Shown here: positions 13,798-21,527 of the stretch, in pieces
Numbering within the stretch: position 1 is the stretch's first letter
Layout of the letters: each line of letters begins with the position of its first letter
Assembly: GCA_015259035.1 (NCBI GenBank)
Contig: JABZHC010000010.1
Span: 1 to 25,690, forward strand
DNA length: 25,690 nucleotides
Reading direction: 5' to 3'
Source of the DNA: Atopobium sp.
GTDB lineage: Bacteria > Actinomycetota > Coriobacteriia > Coriobacteriales > Atopobiaceae
Position numbers and translations under genes: made by a program
The notes under the pieces: model-generated
What the model saw: the letters and a program-made list of their open reading frames with translations, nothing else
Told to the model about the DNA's origin: nothing
The model's database searches: none

Positions 13798-15402
13798 TTA
13801 CTTCTTCTTAACCTTATCGAAGTGAGGGTTAACCAGAACGCTGAGGCCGGTAAACTCTGGCTTCAAGACGTAAGGCATCTGTGGCCAGTCGATAGGCAGG
13901 CATGCGTAGTCTGTGTGAGTCATGAGGCTATCTGCCTGACGGGTGAGCTCAAGTACCTTGTCGTTGTTGTTAACGGTAAGACGAGCCTGGTCAACCAGGT
14001 TGTCAAACTCGGTGCTGTTGTAGAAGGAAGACTTCTTTGCGGCGCGGTCAGAGCGGAAGTAGGAGCCCATGTGCTCAACACCCTGGAAGGAGAGGGTAGA
14101 CCAGGTAACAAGAGTGACTTCAAGGTCACCGTTAGTACGTGCGTCGCTCCAAACACCAGAGTCAATAACGCTTACGTTACAGGTAACGCCAATCTTTGAC
14201 CAAGCATCCTGAAGGGCAACCATGAGGTTCTGATCCTGGCTTCTGACCTGTGCGTTAAGAGCGAGGTTAGAAACACCAGCCTCTGCAAGAAGCTGCTTTG
14301 CCTTGTCTACGTTGTACTCAAACTCTGGAGCGGACTCGTTGTAGCCGGTCTCAGAAGATGGGATAAACGACTTAGCAGGCTTTGCAACACCAGAAAGAAT
14401 GGTGCTACAAATGGTGTCTCTATCAATTGCCATAGAGAGTGCCTGACGAACGCGAACATCTTTGAGGTTCTCGCTCTTAAGGTTCAAGTTTACAAACTGC
14501 GTAGATGCAGGGGTGTAGTTGACAATCTCTTTGGAAATAGACTCATCATTTTGATACTGTTGAATAAGAGACTGAGAAATAAAGACCAGGTCAACATCGT
14601 TGTTCTTGTAGTTAAGAACACGGGTGTTGGCATCATCAATGTAGACAAATCTAAGCTCATCCAGACCAGGCTTACCCTCGTGGTAGTCAGCAAATCCCTC
14701 AAGAACAACTTCTGTAGTGCTGTCGTTTGAAACAAGCTTATAAGCGCCAGTACCAATGAAGTTGGTCTCAGTACCCCATGCCTCACCAGCTTCTTTGCAA
14801 GCCTTCTCTGGGTAGATAACAGCGTAGAACTGAGCCATGATTGCATTAAAGGTTGAATAAGGCTGAGTCAGTTTGATGTCAAAGTGACGGTCATCCTTAA
14901 TAACAACACCAGAAAGTTCCTCTGTTGTGCCAGCAATGATGTCTTTAGCACCCTCGATGTATGCGTACGAGTCAATTGAGGTTGCCTTAGTAGCAGGCAA
15001 GAACATACGCGTGAAGGTGTACTTAACGTCAGAGGACTTAAGGGTCTCTCCATTGTGGAATTTGATGCCATCCTTAAGCTCATATGAGTAGGTAAGGCCA
15101 TCTTCAGAGACAGTAGGGAGGCCGGTTACCAGGTTTGGCTCAATCTCTTTTGTGTCTGGATTAAGTACCAGCAAAGACTCTGCAACTGCCTCAGATACAC
15201 CAACAGAACCAGAAGTCTTCTGAGTATCAAAGGTTACCTTTGGGTTGTTTACACCAAAGCGTAATACCTTTTTCTCTGCGTCTCCACCAGCTGAACCGCC
15301 ACAAGCAGAAAGTAGTGAAGCAGAACCGGCGGCAACGGCAGCCGCCAAAGATCCACGTAAGAATGATTTACGGGAAAGGTTATTAAATACGTGCTCTTTC
15401 AT
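13798..15402 (-). CDS. Second peptide-binding lipoprotein (family 5)
   Basis: A 534-residue substrate-binding lipoprotein, paralogous to the one at 7782-9428. It has a twin-arginine-like motif with Arg-Lys (SRKSFLR, 10-16) and a lipobox LSAC with Cys34, followed by GGSAGGDAEKKVLRFGVNNP. The SBP_bac_5 signature LKDGIKFHNGETLKSSDVKYTFTRM and VRQALSMAIDRDTIC are present. The ATG has GGAAGG eight bases upstream on the minus strand. No permease or ATPase lies on its own strand, so it probably delivers a different set of peptides to the adjacent DppBCDF channel (inference). Its promoter faces away from the hydrolase gene at 15637. Confidence 0.93.
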   Translation of the reverse strand: MKEHVFNNLSRKSFLRGSLAAAVAAGSASLLSACGGSAGGDAEKKVLRFGVNNPKVTFDTQKTSGSVGVSEAVAESLLVLNPDTKEIEPNLVTGLPTVSEDGLTYSYELKDGIKFHNGETLKSSDVKYTFTRMFLPATKATSIDSYAYIEGAKDIIAGTTEELSGVVIKDDRHFDIKLTQPYSTFNAIMAQFYAVIYPEKACKEAGEAWGTETNFIGTGAYKLVSNDSTTEVVLEGFADYHEGKPGLDELRFVYIDDANTRVLNYKNNDVDLVFISQSLIQQYQNDESISKEIVNYTPASTQFVNLNLKSENLKDVRVRQALSMAIDRDTICSTILSGVAKPAKSFIPSSETGYNESAPEFEYNVDKAKQLLAEAGVSNLALNAQVRSQDQNLMVALQDAWSKIGVTCNVSVIDSGVWSDARTNGDLEVTLVTWSTLSFQGVEHMGSYFRSDRAAKKSSFYNSTEFDNLVDQARLTVNNNDKVLELTRQADSLMTHTDYACLPIDWPQMPYVLKPEFTGLSVLVNPHFDKVKKK

Positions 15403-15422
15403 AGGGCGCCTTCCGTTTGCAT

Positions 15423-15519
15423 CTTCAAAATATGAAGCTTAAATGTAAAGAACTGGCTTCTTAATACCCAAATTAATTGTACGCAATACAGAAAAATGTT
15501 TCATTAATGAAAAAACATT
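15423..15519. promoter_or_regulatory. Divergent control region with nested palindrome
   Basis: TTTCATTAATGAAA (15499-15512) is a perfect 14-base palindrome, bracketed by AATGTT (15495-15500) and AACATT (15514-15519). CTTCA-aaata-TGAAG (15423-15437) and AAGAA-N5-TTCTT (about 15448-15462) are smaller repeats nearer the binding-protein start. On the minus strand TTGGGT and TACATT, 18 bases apart, could be its promoter. This is an operator-like site for an unknown regulator of the second binding protein, the hydrolase, or both. Confidence 0.45.
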
Positions 15520-15636
15520 GTGGAGGAGGGCTTGCTAGAGTGGCACGAAAAGCGTAAAAGCGATAAAGTCAAAGACTCAATAAGGGTCAACCTTTACTGT
15601 TATGTTGTTTGAAGAGCTGAGTGTTAAGAGGATTTT

Positions 15637-16431
15637 GTGGTTATTCCAGATATTGTCAAAGATGCATTTAGTGATGTTCCCAAGCTTCCTGCTTCTGAAC
15701 GCCCTCTTATCTGTGTGACTCCTCGCTGGATGCCTGAAGAAAATTTTTCTGATTCTGCTTCTGTAGCACAAATTCAGTTTGACGCCATTCTTGCAGCTGG
15801 CGGCATTCCAATTATGATGCCTCTAACAGAAGACCCAGAAGTTATTGGTCAGTTTGTTGAGATGTGTGACGGCTTCTGCCTTACGGGTGGTCATGATGTT
15901 GACCCTCGCAATTGGGGAGAAGAGCCACGCGACCTTGATCGTTTGTGTCCTATACGAGATGCGCTTGAGTTTGAGCTGGTAAAGCAGGTACTTGCTGCAG
16001 ATAAACCTTTACTTGCTATTTGCCGTGGCCTTCAGCTTTTAAACGTTGTGCTGGGCGGTACGCTTGTACAAGATTTGCACACCCTTGAACCAACAGAAAA
16101 TCATGCATTCTGGACTCATTCGGCAAATTTGTACCATCCAGCTCATGCTGTTCATATTCAAAAAGATTCTTTGCTGTACAACGCTCTGGGTAAGGTTGAA
16201 GACATTCAAGCAAACTCGTATCACGATGAGGCCCTGAAAAAGGTTTCCGCTGAGCTTAATGTAGTTGCGTATGCTTCAGACGGCATTATTGAAGGAGCCG
16301 AGGTCAAGGGCAAGACGTTTGCTCTAGGTGTGCAGTGGCATCCAGAGTATGGTTGGCAATACAGCAAAGCTGACTGTGAACTTTGGAAATCCTTTGTTAC
16401 AGCTTCACGAGCCTCACGGTCTTCTCGTTAA
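15637..16431 (+). CDS. Gamma-glutamyl-gamma-aminobutyrate hydrolase-like peptidase C26 (class I glutamine amidotransferase fold)
   Basis: A 264-residue cytoplasmic hydrolase that cleaves gamma-glutamyl bonds. It has the nucleophile elbow AICRGLQLLN with Cys129 and the catalytic His-Glu pair in GVQWHPE (His235, Glu237). The N-terminal ICVTPRW and the LTGGHDVDPRNWGEEP loop are typical of the PuuD/peptidase C26 family. The start is GTG at 15637, preceded by AAGAGGA; no better in-frame start lies close by. The neighbours are peptide transporters and peptidases, so it may release glutamate from gamma-glutamyl peptides rather than act in putrescine breakdown; no puu genes are visible. A terminator follows. 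Confidence 0.88.
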   Translation: MVIPDIVKDAFSDVPKLPASERPLICVTPRWMPEENFSDSASVAQIQFDAILAAGGIPIMMPLTEDPEVIGQFVEMCDGFCLTGGHDVDPRNWGEEPRDLDRLCPIRDALEFELVKQVLAADKPLLAICRGLQLLNVVLGGTLVQDLHTLEPTENHAFWTHSANLYHPAHAVHIQKDSLLYNALGKVEDIQANSYHDEALKKVSAELNVVAYASDGIIEGAEVKGKTFALGVQWHPEYGWQYSKADCELWKSFVTASRASRSSR

Positions 16432-16446
16432 TACATTGATACTCTA

Positions 16447-16480
16447 AACTGCGTTAACTATTTGGTTAGCGCAGTTTTTT
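16447..16480 (+). terminator. Terminator after the C26 hydrolase
   Basis: Stem AACTGCGTTAAC (16447-16458) / GTTAGCGCAGTT (16465-16476) with one wobble and a 6-base loop, running into a T-run to 16480. The pepT start follows 14 bases later, so some read-through could feed pepT. Confidence 0.9.
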
Positions 16481-16493
16481 GTAAGGGAGTTTT

Positions 16494-17744
16494 ATGAGTG
16501 ACGTTCTAGATAGATTTGTTGCGTATTGCAAGGTTTCTTCTCAGTCCAATCCGCTGACGGCAGATAAGGTTCCTTCAACTGAGTCTCAGCACCAGATGGC
16601 TGAGGTTGTTGCGGCTGACCTTCGTGAGCTTGGCGCAGAGAATGTAGTTGTTGATGAGCACGCCTACGTGGTTGCTCACTGGCCGGCAAGCAAGGGTTTG
16701 GAGGACCTTCCAACTCTTGGTTTCTGCTGCCACATTGATACGGCTTGGCAGTCTTGGGGTAACCCCGTTCATCCTCAGGTTGTCACGTATGAGGGCGGCA
16801 AGCTAGTAGTTGGTTCTGATCGTGAGGGCAGAGAGGTCTATATCAGCCCTGAGACAAATCCTCAGCTTGAGCACATGGTTGGTTGGCAGCTTGTTACCAC
16901 TGATGGCACGTCGCTGCTTGGTGGCGATGACAAAGCTGGCATTGCCATGCTGGTCAGTTTGCTTGCTCGCTACAAAGAGCATCCAGAACTTAAGCACCCA
17001 CGTATTGCACTTGCGTTTGTTCCTGATGAGGAGATCGGCCACGGCGCAGCTCTTCTGGATCTTGACGCTTTTGGTGCTGCGTATGGTTACACCATTGACG
17101 GTGGTCCCTTTGGTGAGTTCTGTTACGAGACTTTCAATGCCGCTGAGGTGTTTGTGCGTGCTCACGGACTTTCGGTTCACACAGGTACCGCAAAAGGCCA
17201 GATGATTAATGCATCTGAGGCAATCATGCGCTTCCACGAGCTGCTTCCACCTGCGGAGCGTCCTGAGTTCACTGAGGGCTATGATGGCTTCTTCTATCTG
17301 GAGCGCGTCAACGGTGATTGCGAGTCTGCTCGCGCTGATTACATTATTCGTGACCATGATCAGGCAAAGGTTGAGCGTCGCAAGCAGTTGATGGTTGACG
17401 CTGCAGCGTATGTAAACAAGCAGATTGGCTCTGAGGTACTTTCCGTTGAGATTCACGACCAGTATCACAACTTGGCTGACATCGTATTAAAGCCTGAGTA
17501 TGCGCACTTAATCGAGAATGCTCGTACTGCATACGAGAAGGTCGGCGTAGAGATGACCTGCATTCCAATGCGTGGCGGCACCGACGGATCCCAGCTTTCC
17601 TTTAGAGGATTCCCTTGCGCCAATCTCTCTGCCTGCTACTACAACGCTCACGGCGTCAGAGAGTTTGTTCCTGTCCCTGAGCTTGAGGGTATGGTTGACA
17701 TGCTTGAGCATCTGGTAGAGCTTTACACCCATTCACAAAACTAG
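16494..17744 (+). CDS. pepT: Peptidase T (tripeptide aminopeptidase, M20B)
   Basis: Cytoplasmic zinc aminopeptidase that removes the N-terminal residue of tripeptides. The 416-residue length fits PepT. Metal and catalytic residues seen: His80-x-Asp82 in CCHIDTA, the LLGGDDKAG motif (Asp145-Asp146), and PDEEIGHGA with Glu179 (general base) and Glu180 (metal). A dimerisation insert occupies roughly 205-310. RGGTDGSQLSFRGFPCANL near the C-terminus is characteristic. AAGGGAG lies just before the ATG. It is followed after nine bases by an M42 peptidase, forming a two-gene peptidase operon downstream of the peptide importer. Confidence 0.95.
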   Translation: MSDVLDRFVAYCKVSSQSNPLTADKVPSTESQHQMAEVVAADLRELGAENVVVDEHAYVVAHWPASKGLEDLPTLGFCCHIDTAWQSWGNPVHPQVVTYEGGKLVVGSDREGREVYISPETNPQLEHMVGWQLVTTDGTSLLGGDDKAGIAMLVSLLARYKEHPELKHPRIALAFVPDEEIGHGAALLDLDAFGAAYGYTIDGGPFGEFCYETFNAAEVFVRAHGLSVHTGTAKGQMINASEAIMRFHELLPPAERPEFTEGYDGFFYLERVNGDCESARADYIIRDHDQAKVERRKQLMVDAAAYVNKQIGSEVLSVEIHDQYHNLADIVLKPEYAHLIENARTAYEKVGVEMTCIPMRGGTDGSQLSFRGFPCANLSACYYNAHGVREFVPVPELEGMVDMLEHLVELYTHSQN

Positions 17745-17753
17745 GAGATTTTA

Positions 17754-18815
17754 ATGACTCATTTTGAAACTGATACACAGTATTTGATTGATACTACAAA
17801 GAAGCTTGTTGAGTGCGATAGCCCTGTTGGCTACTACGAGCGCATCCATGAGCTGCTTCGTGAGCTTGTTGCCGAGGCGGGCTATGAGCTTCAGATTGAC
17901 AACAAAGCTACGGCGTATGTCCTGGTAGAGGGTAAAGATACCAGCAAGACTGTGGGCGTTAATGCTCACCTTGACACCATTGGCCTGATTGTGCGCGGCT
18001 TCAATTCAGACGGCACACTGCGCGTTCGCCAGCTGGGCGGCATCAACTACCACAGCATTGAGGGCGAGACCTGCCATGTTGTCTGCAGAGATGGCTCCGT
18101 TGTTGATGGCCAGGTAATCTGCAATCACCACTCCGTTCACGTCTTTGAAGACGCTCGAACCATGGAGCGCAACGAGGACAACATGTCCATCTCGCTTATC
18201 GCTGACGTTTCTTCCCCTGAGGAAGCTCGTGCGTTGGGTGTCTCAGAGGGTGCAGTTGTTGCTATTGACCCACACTTTGAGATGTATGACAACGGCTATA
18301 TGGTTTCTCGCTTTATCGACGATAAGGCTTGTGTTGCAGCGCAGCTTCATACGCTCCGTTGGCTTGCACAGTCTGGCGAGAAACCCCTCTATAACACCTT
18401 GTTCGCATTCCCCATGTACGAGGAGATTGGTCACGGCGGTGCATTCTTGCCTGTTGAGGTAGATGAGTACGTATCGCTGGACATTACCCTCATTGGTCCA
18501 GACTACAATTCAAACGAGCACCACGTAGGCATCATTGTTTCTGATATTCGTTCGCCTTACGATTGGGAAGTTTCCAACAAACTTATTGCGTGTGCACAGG
18601 AGGTTGTTGAGCCAGAAAAGTGGAACCAGCAGGTTGCCTTCCACTTCTCAACTGACGCAAATGCTGCGTACTTCTCTGGTAATGATCTGAAGAGTGGCGC
18701 ATTTGGTCCAGCATGTCTCAACACTCACGGTCGTGAGCGTTGCCACATTGATGCAATCATCGGTACCGAGAATCTGTGCCGCGCTTACGTCCTTGGATAT
18801 GGCGAGAAGAACTAG
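17754..18815 (+). CDS. M42 family metallo-aminopeptidase
   Basis: A 353-residue cytoplasmic peptidase of the FrvX/YsdC/glutamyl-aminopeptidase type, which assembles into large hollow complexes that trim short peptides. Dinuclear metal ligands can be followed: AHLDTIG (His72, Asp74), RFIDDKA (Asp189-Asp190), PMYEEIGHGG (Glu223 base, Glu224 metal) and the late HID near the C-terminus. The segment VRQLGGINYHSIEGETCHV matches the M42 beta-domain insert. TAGGAG precedes the ATG nine bases after the pepT stop, so the two are co-transcribed. The exact specificity is not readable. The stop codon sits in the centre of a perfect 30-base palindrome. Confidence 0.9.
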   Translation: MTHFETDTQYLIDTTKKLVECDSPVGYYERIHELLRELVAEAGYELQIDNKATAYVLVEGKDTSKTVGVNAHLDTIGLIVRGFNSDGTLRVRQLGGINYHSIEGETCHVVCRDGSVVDGQVICNHHSVHVFEDARTMERNEDNMSISLIADVSSPEEARALGVSEGAVVAIDPHFEMYDNGYMVSRFIDDKACVAAQLHTLRWLAQSGEKPLYNTLFAFPMYEEIGHGGAFLPVEVDEYVSLDITLIGPDYNSNEHHVGIIVSDIRSPYDWEVSNKLIACAQEVVEPEKWNQQVAFHFSTDANAAYFSGNDLKSGAFGPACLNTHGRERCHIDAIIGTENLCRAYVLGYGEKN

Positions 18816-18828
18816 TTCTTCTCGCCAT
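18799..18828. repeat. Perfect 30-bp palindrome centred on the M42 peptidase stop codon
   Basis: ATGGCGAGAAGAACT (18799-18813) is directly followed by its exact reverse complement (18814-18828). As RNA it would make a 13-base stem with a 4-base loop. There is no T-run, so it may be a 3'-end stabiliser or a weak terminator. Its arm GGCGAGAAGA is the same 10-mer as in the terminator at 13745-13778. Confidence 0.85.
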
Positions 18829-18948
18829 GGGTGCGTCTTGCTCTTATGGATGTATCAAAGAGTTTGCAAGATATGCTGTATATCGTATGAATTTTGCTGT
18901 AGACGTGATAAGGTAGCCATAGTTAACTTTTCGAGTCAGGAGTGATTC

Positions 18949-19965
18949 ATGGATAGACGTTCGTTCCTTAAGCTTGCAGGTCTTATTCCAGCTACAGCAT
19001 TGTTTGGCTGCAAGGGAACAGACCAAGAGAAGTCTCAGGACACCACAAAAGATGAGGCTAAGAAATCTGATCCTGTTGCGGTAAAAGTTGCAACGCTTAA
19101 AGGGCCTACCGCCATGGGCTTGGTTAAGTTCATGAGCGAGGTTGAGGCACAAAACATCACCGATAACAACTACTCGTTTGAGATTTTGGATGCTCCTGAT
19201 CAGGTAGTTGCTAAGGTTGCTCAGGGTGACGTTGACGTTGCGTCTATTCCTGCAAACCTTGCAGCTACACTCTTTAACAAGACCAAAGGTGCCTATAAGG
19301 TAGCTTGTCTTAACGTATTGAACGTCCTTTACATTGTTGAGACGGGTAGCGCTATCTCTAAGCTTACTGACCTCAAAGGAAAGACGCTCTACGCTTCTGG
19401 TAAGGGTGCTGTCCCAGAGTACACGCTGTCTTACCTGCTCAGCAAAAATGGCATGACACTTGGTGAGGACGTCCAGGTAGAGTGGAAGAGCGAGCATACC
19501 GAGTGTGTTGCTGCTCTAGCTCAAGACCCAGAGGGAATTGCGCTGCTCCCACAGCCTTTTGTTACGGTGGCACAAACCAAGAATAGCCAGATTCGCGTTG
19601 CAATTGACCTTGGCGCTGAGTGGGAGGCTGTCAATCCTCAGAGCAAGTTGATTGCCGGCGTAACTATTATTTCTTCAAAGCTCATTTCAGATTCTCCAGA
19701 TGCGGTAACGGCGCTGCTTTCTCACTACAAAGACTCTGTTGCGTTTGCGGTTGATCATCCAGATGAGGCTGCTACGCTTGTAGGTAAATACGGTATTGTC
19801 CCAGAGCCTATTGCCAAGGTTGCGCTGCCTAAGTGTAATATTACGTATATTGATGGCGCAGATATGAAGAGCGCGCTTTCAAGTTACTTAGGCATTCTGG
19901 CTGAGGCTAATCCTCAGTCAGTAGGCGGACAGGTTCCTGGAGACGATTTCTACTTTGGCGCATAA
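18949..19965 (+). CDS. NitT/TauT-type ABC transporter substrate-binding lipoprotein
   Basis: A 338-residue extracellular receptor of the NMT1/TauA/SsuA family. It opens with a twin-arginine motif DRRSFLK (2-8) and lipobox LFGC, lipidated at Cys21; a charged linker to about 43 leads into the first strand VAVKVATLKGPTAMGLV. LDAPDQVVAKVAQGDVDVASIPANLAA and LKGKTLYASGKGAVPEYTLSYLL are typical of the fold. Family members bind small organic ligands such as taurine, sulfonates, thiamine precursors or nitrate; nothing here decides among them. CAGGAG precedes the ATG. The permease start overlaps its 3' end. Confidence 0.88.
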   Translation: MDRRSFLKLAGLIPATALFGCKGTDQEKSQDTTKDEAKKSDPVAVKVATLKGPTAMGLVKFMSEVEAQNITDNNYSFEILDAPDQVVAKVAQGDVDVASIPANLAATLFNKTKGAYKVACLNVLNVLYIVETGSAISKLTDLKGKTLYASGKGAVPEYTLSYLLSKNGMTLGEDVQVEWKSEHTECVAALAQDPEGIALLPQPFVTVAQTKNSQIRVAIDLGAEWEAVNPQSKLIAGVTIISSKLISDSPDAVTALLSHYKDSVAFAVDHPDEAATLVGKYGIVPEPIAKVALPKCNITYIDGADMKSALSSYLGILAEANPQSVGGQVPGDDFYFGA

Positions 19966-20890
19966 CCCGCACATAAAAGATAGTATTTCTGCCCGAGGTG
20001 GCGCCGAGAAAGGAGCTGCCTCGGCAGATTTTTCTGTCGATAAAAACAGTCGGGCTCAAAGTACAGGTCAGATCCAAGGTGCAAGCCACGTACAAAGTGC
20101 AGGCCGCGCACAAAGTACGCAGACTGCTCGCAATGCTGCTTCTATCTGGGGAGCTCGTTTAGGAGCTCTGGTATTTTGGCTTGCCGTATGGCAGGTAGCT
20201 GCAGTTGTCATCAACCAAGATATTGTATTAACTTCACCTATTCAGACCATTCAGACGCTTTTCTCGTTAGCTCAACTACGCGAGTTTTGGGTTTCTATTG
20301 GTCTTTCTCTTTTGCGTATTTTTGCTGGTGGAGCACTTGCTTTTACCGTTGGCTCCTTGCTGGCGTTTTTGAGTTTTAAGTATAAGCTGATCAAGATTCT
20401 TTTTGAGCCGCTTATTTCTACGATTAAATCAATTCCTGTGGCATCCTTTGTCATCTTGCTACTTATCTGGGTTCGCACGCCCTACCTCTCAATTTCAATT
20501 TCATTTTTGATGGCACTTCCCATCATCTACATTGCGGTACTTGAGGGGCTCCTCAGCACTGACCAGCAGCTTATTGAGATGGCTGACGTATACCAAATTC
20601 ACGGTCGGCAACGCATTAAAGCAATTTATTTGTCGCAGCTTATGCCTTCGCTTAAGACAGCAACCTCGCTTGCCATGGGATTTTGCTGGAAGTCGGGAAT
20701 TGCTGCCGAGGTCATTGGCCTTCCTGCATTCTCCATTGGCGAGCACCTCTATAACGCTAAAGTGTATTTGGATACGCCAGCCCTTTTTGCGTGGACGCTT
20801 GTGGTTATTGTGATGAGCGCACTTGGCGAGAAGATCGTGATGCGGTTAGTTTCATGGGCCGCTGCAAGGCTAGAAAAGAGCTGCTCATGA
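19955..20890 (+). CDS. NitT/TauT-type ABC transporter permease with repeat-bearing N-terminal tail
   Basis: A 311-residue membrane subunit. The BPD_transp_1 core starts near residue 65 (LGALVFWLAVWQVAAVV) with about six helices and an EAA-type coupling loop EMADVYQIHGRQRIKAIYLSQLMPSL. Before it is a 60-residue hydrophilic tail with four degenerate six-residue repeats (AQSTGQ, IQGASH, VQSAGR, AQSTQT). The only reasonable start upstream of the core is TTG at 19955, which overlaps the binding-protein gene by 11 bases; no in-frame ATG, GTG or later TTG precedes the first helix. The Shine-Dalgarno is weak (GGAG, about 12 bases away), so translational coupling is likely. The stop overlaps the ATPase start (ATGA). 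Confidence 0.85.
   Translation: MAHNPHIKDSISARGGAEKGAASADFSVDKNSRAQSTGQIQGASHVQSAGRAQSTQTARNAASIWGARLGALVFWLAVWQVAAVVINQDIVLTSPIQTIQTLFSLAQLREFWVSIGLSLLRIFAGGALAFTVGSLLAFLSFKYKLIKILFEPLISTIKSIPVASFVILLLIWVRTPYLSISISFLMALPIIYIAVLEGLLSTDQQLIEMADVYQIHGRQRIKAIYLSQLMPSLKTATSLAMGFCWKSGIAAEVIGLPAFSIGEHLYNAKVYLDTPALFAWTLVVIVMSALGEKIVMRLVSWAAARLEKSCS
20054..20125 (+). repeat. Four tandem degenerate 18-bp units in the permease gene
   Basis: Units start at 20054, 20072, 20090 and 20108, each encoding a hexapeptide of pattern [AIV]-Q-[SG]-[TA]-x-x, with CAAAGT or CAAGGT at the same place in every unit. They lie in the cytoplasmic N-terminal tail before the first membrane helix. Confidence 0.75.
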
Positions 20891-21516
20891 GTATGAACAC
20901 AACTAATTGTGCCTATGCAACCGAACAGTTGCTTGAGGTAAAAAACATCACTAAATCGTTTGGTAATACGGTTGTGCTTGATGATTTTTCCTACAAGTTT
21001 GAGAGGGGAGTGTACGTACTCTCTGAGCCCTCTGGAGCAGGTAAAACAACACTTCTTCGTATTCTTTGTGGTCTTGAAGTGGCTGATTCAGGCACAGTGC
21101 TTAAATCGCCTGACGCTAAAACGGTCATGATGTTTCAGGAAGATAGACTGCTAGAAAACTTGAGCGTTATGGCAAATATCATGCTTGCTATACAGTTGCA
21201 CTCAAAGGAGCAAAAACAAAGCGCTCGAGAGCGTATTAAAGAGGCGCTTTGTGAGGTGGGACTTGAAGGAACAGAAAACAAGCCTGTTTCTGAGCTTTCC
21301 GGTGGTCAAAAGAGACGCGTTGCTCTTTTACGTACACTCTTTGCAGATGCAGACATCTTGCTCTTTGATGAGCCGCTCAAGGGATTAGACGAAGCGCTTA
21401 AGCAGCAGGTTGTTGCCTCTGTCAAACCGTTCATTGAATCAAAAGTTGTAATTTGGGTAACTCATACTCCTGAAGAAGTAAAACTGCTAGGCTCTTATAC
21501 AGCACTGCAGTTATAG
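20887..21516 (+). CDS. NitT/TauT-type ABC transporter ATPase, short form
   Basis: A 209-residue cytoplasmic ATPase. The start at 20887 is chosen because its ATG forms the ATGA overlap with the permease stop and places the ABC fold at the N-terminus; the open frame further left lies inside the permease gene. Walker A reads EPSGAGKT (47-54): Glu47 takes the place of the first glycine of the GxxxxGK[ST] loop, while Lys53 and Thr54 are kept. The signature LSGGQKRR starts at 137, Walker B is LLFDEP (Asp161-Glu162), then KGLDE and a VTHTPEE switch. At 209 residues it is shorter than the 240-260 usual in TauB/SsuB proteins. It should dimerise and drive the upstream permease. Confidence 0.87.
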   Translation: MSMNTTNCAYATEQLLEVKNITKSFGNTVVLDDFSYKFERGVYVLSEPSGAGKTTLLRILCGLEVADSGTVLKSPDAKTVMMFQEDRLLENLSVMANIMLAIQLHSKEQKQSARERIKEALCEVGLEGTENKPVSELSGGQKRRVALLRTLFADADILLFDEPLKGLDEALKQQVVASVKPFIESKVVIWVTHTPEEVKLLGSYTALQL

Positions 21517-21527
21517 GAGTGAACTAC

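Noticed and set aside
18844..19497. 217-codon reverse frame over the NMT1-type binding protein
   Set aside because: Overlaps a confident gene and its promoter, no homology features.
20791..20886. Upstream extension of the NitT/TauT-type ATPase
   Set aside because: Lies inside the permease gene; the ATGA overlap at 20887 is the normal coupled start.
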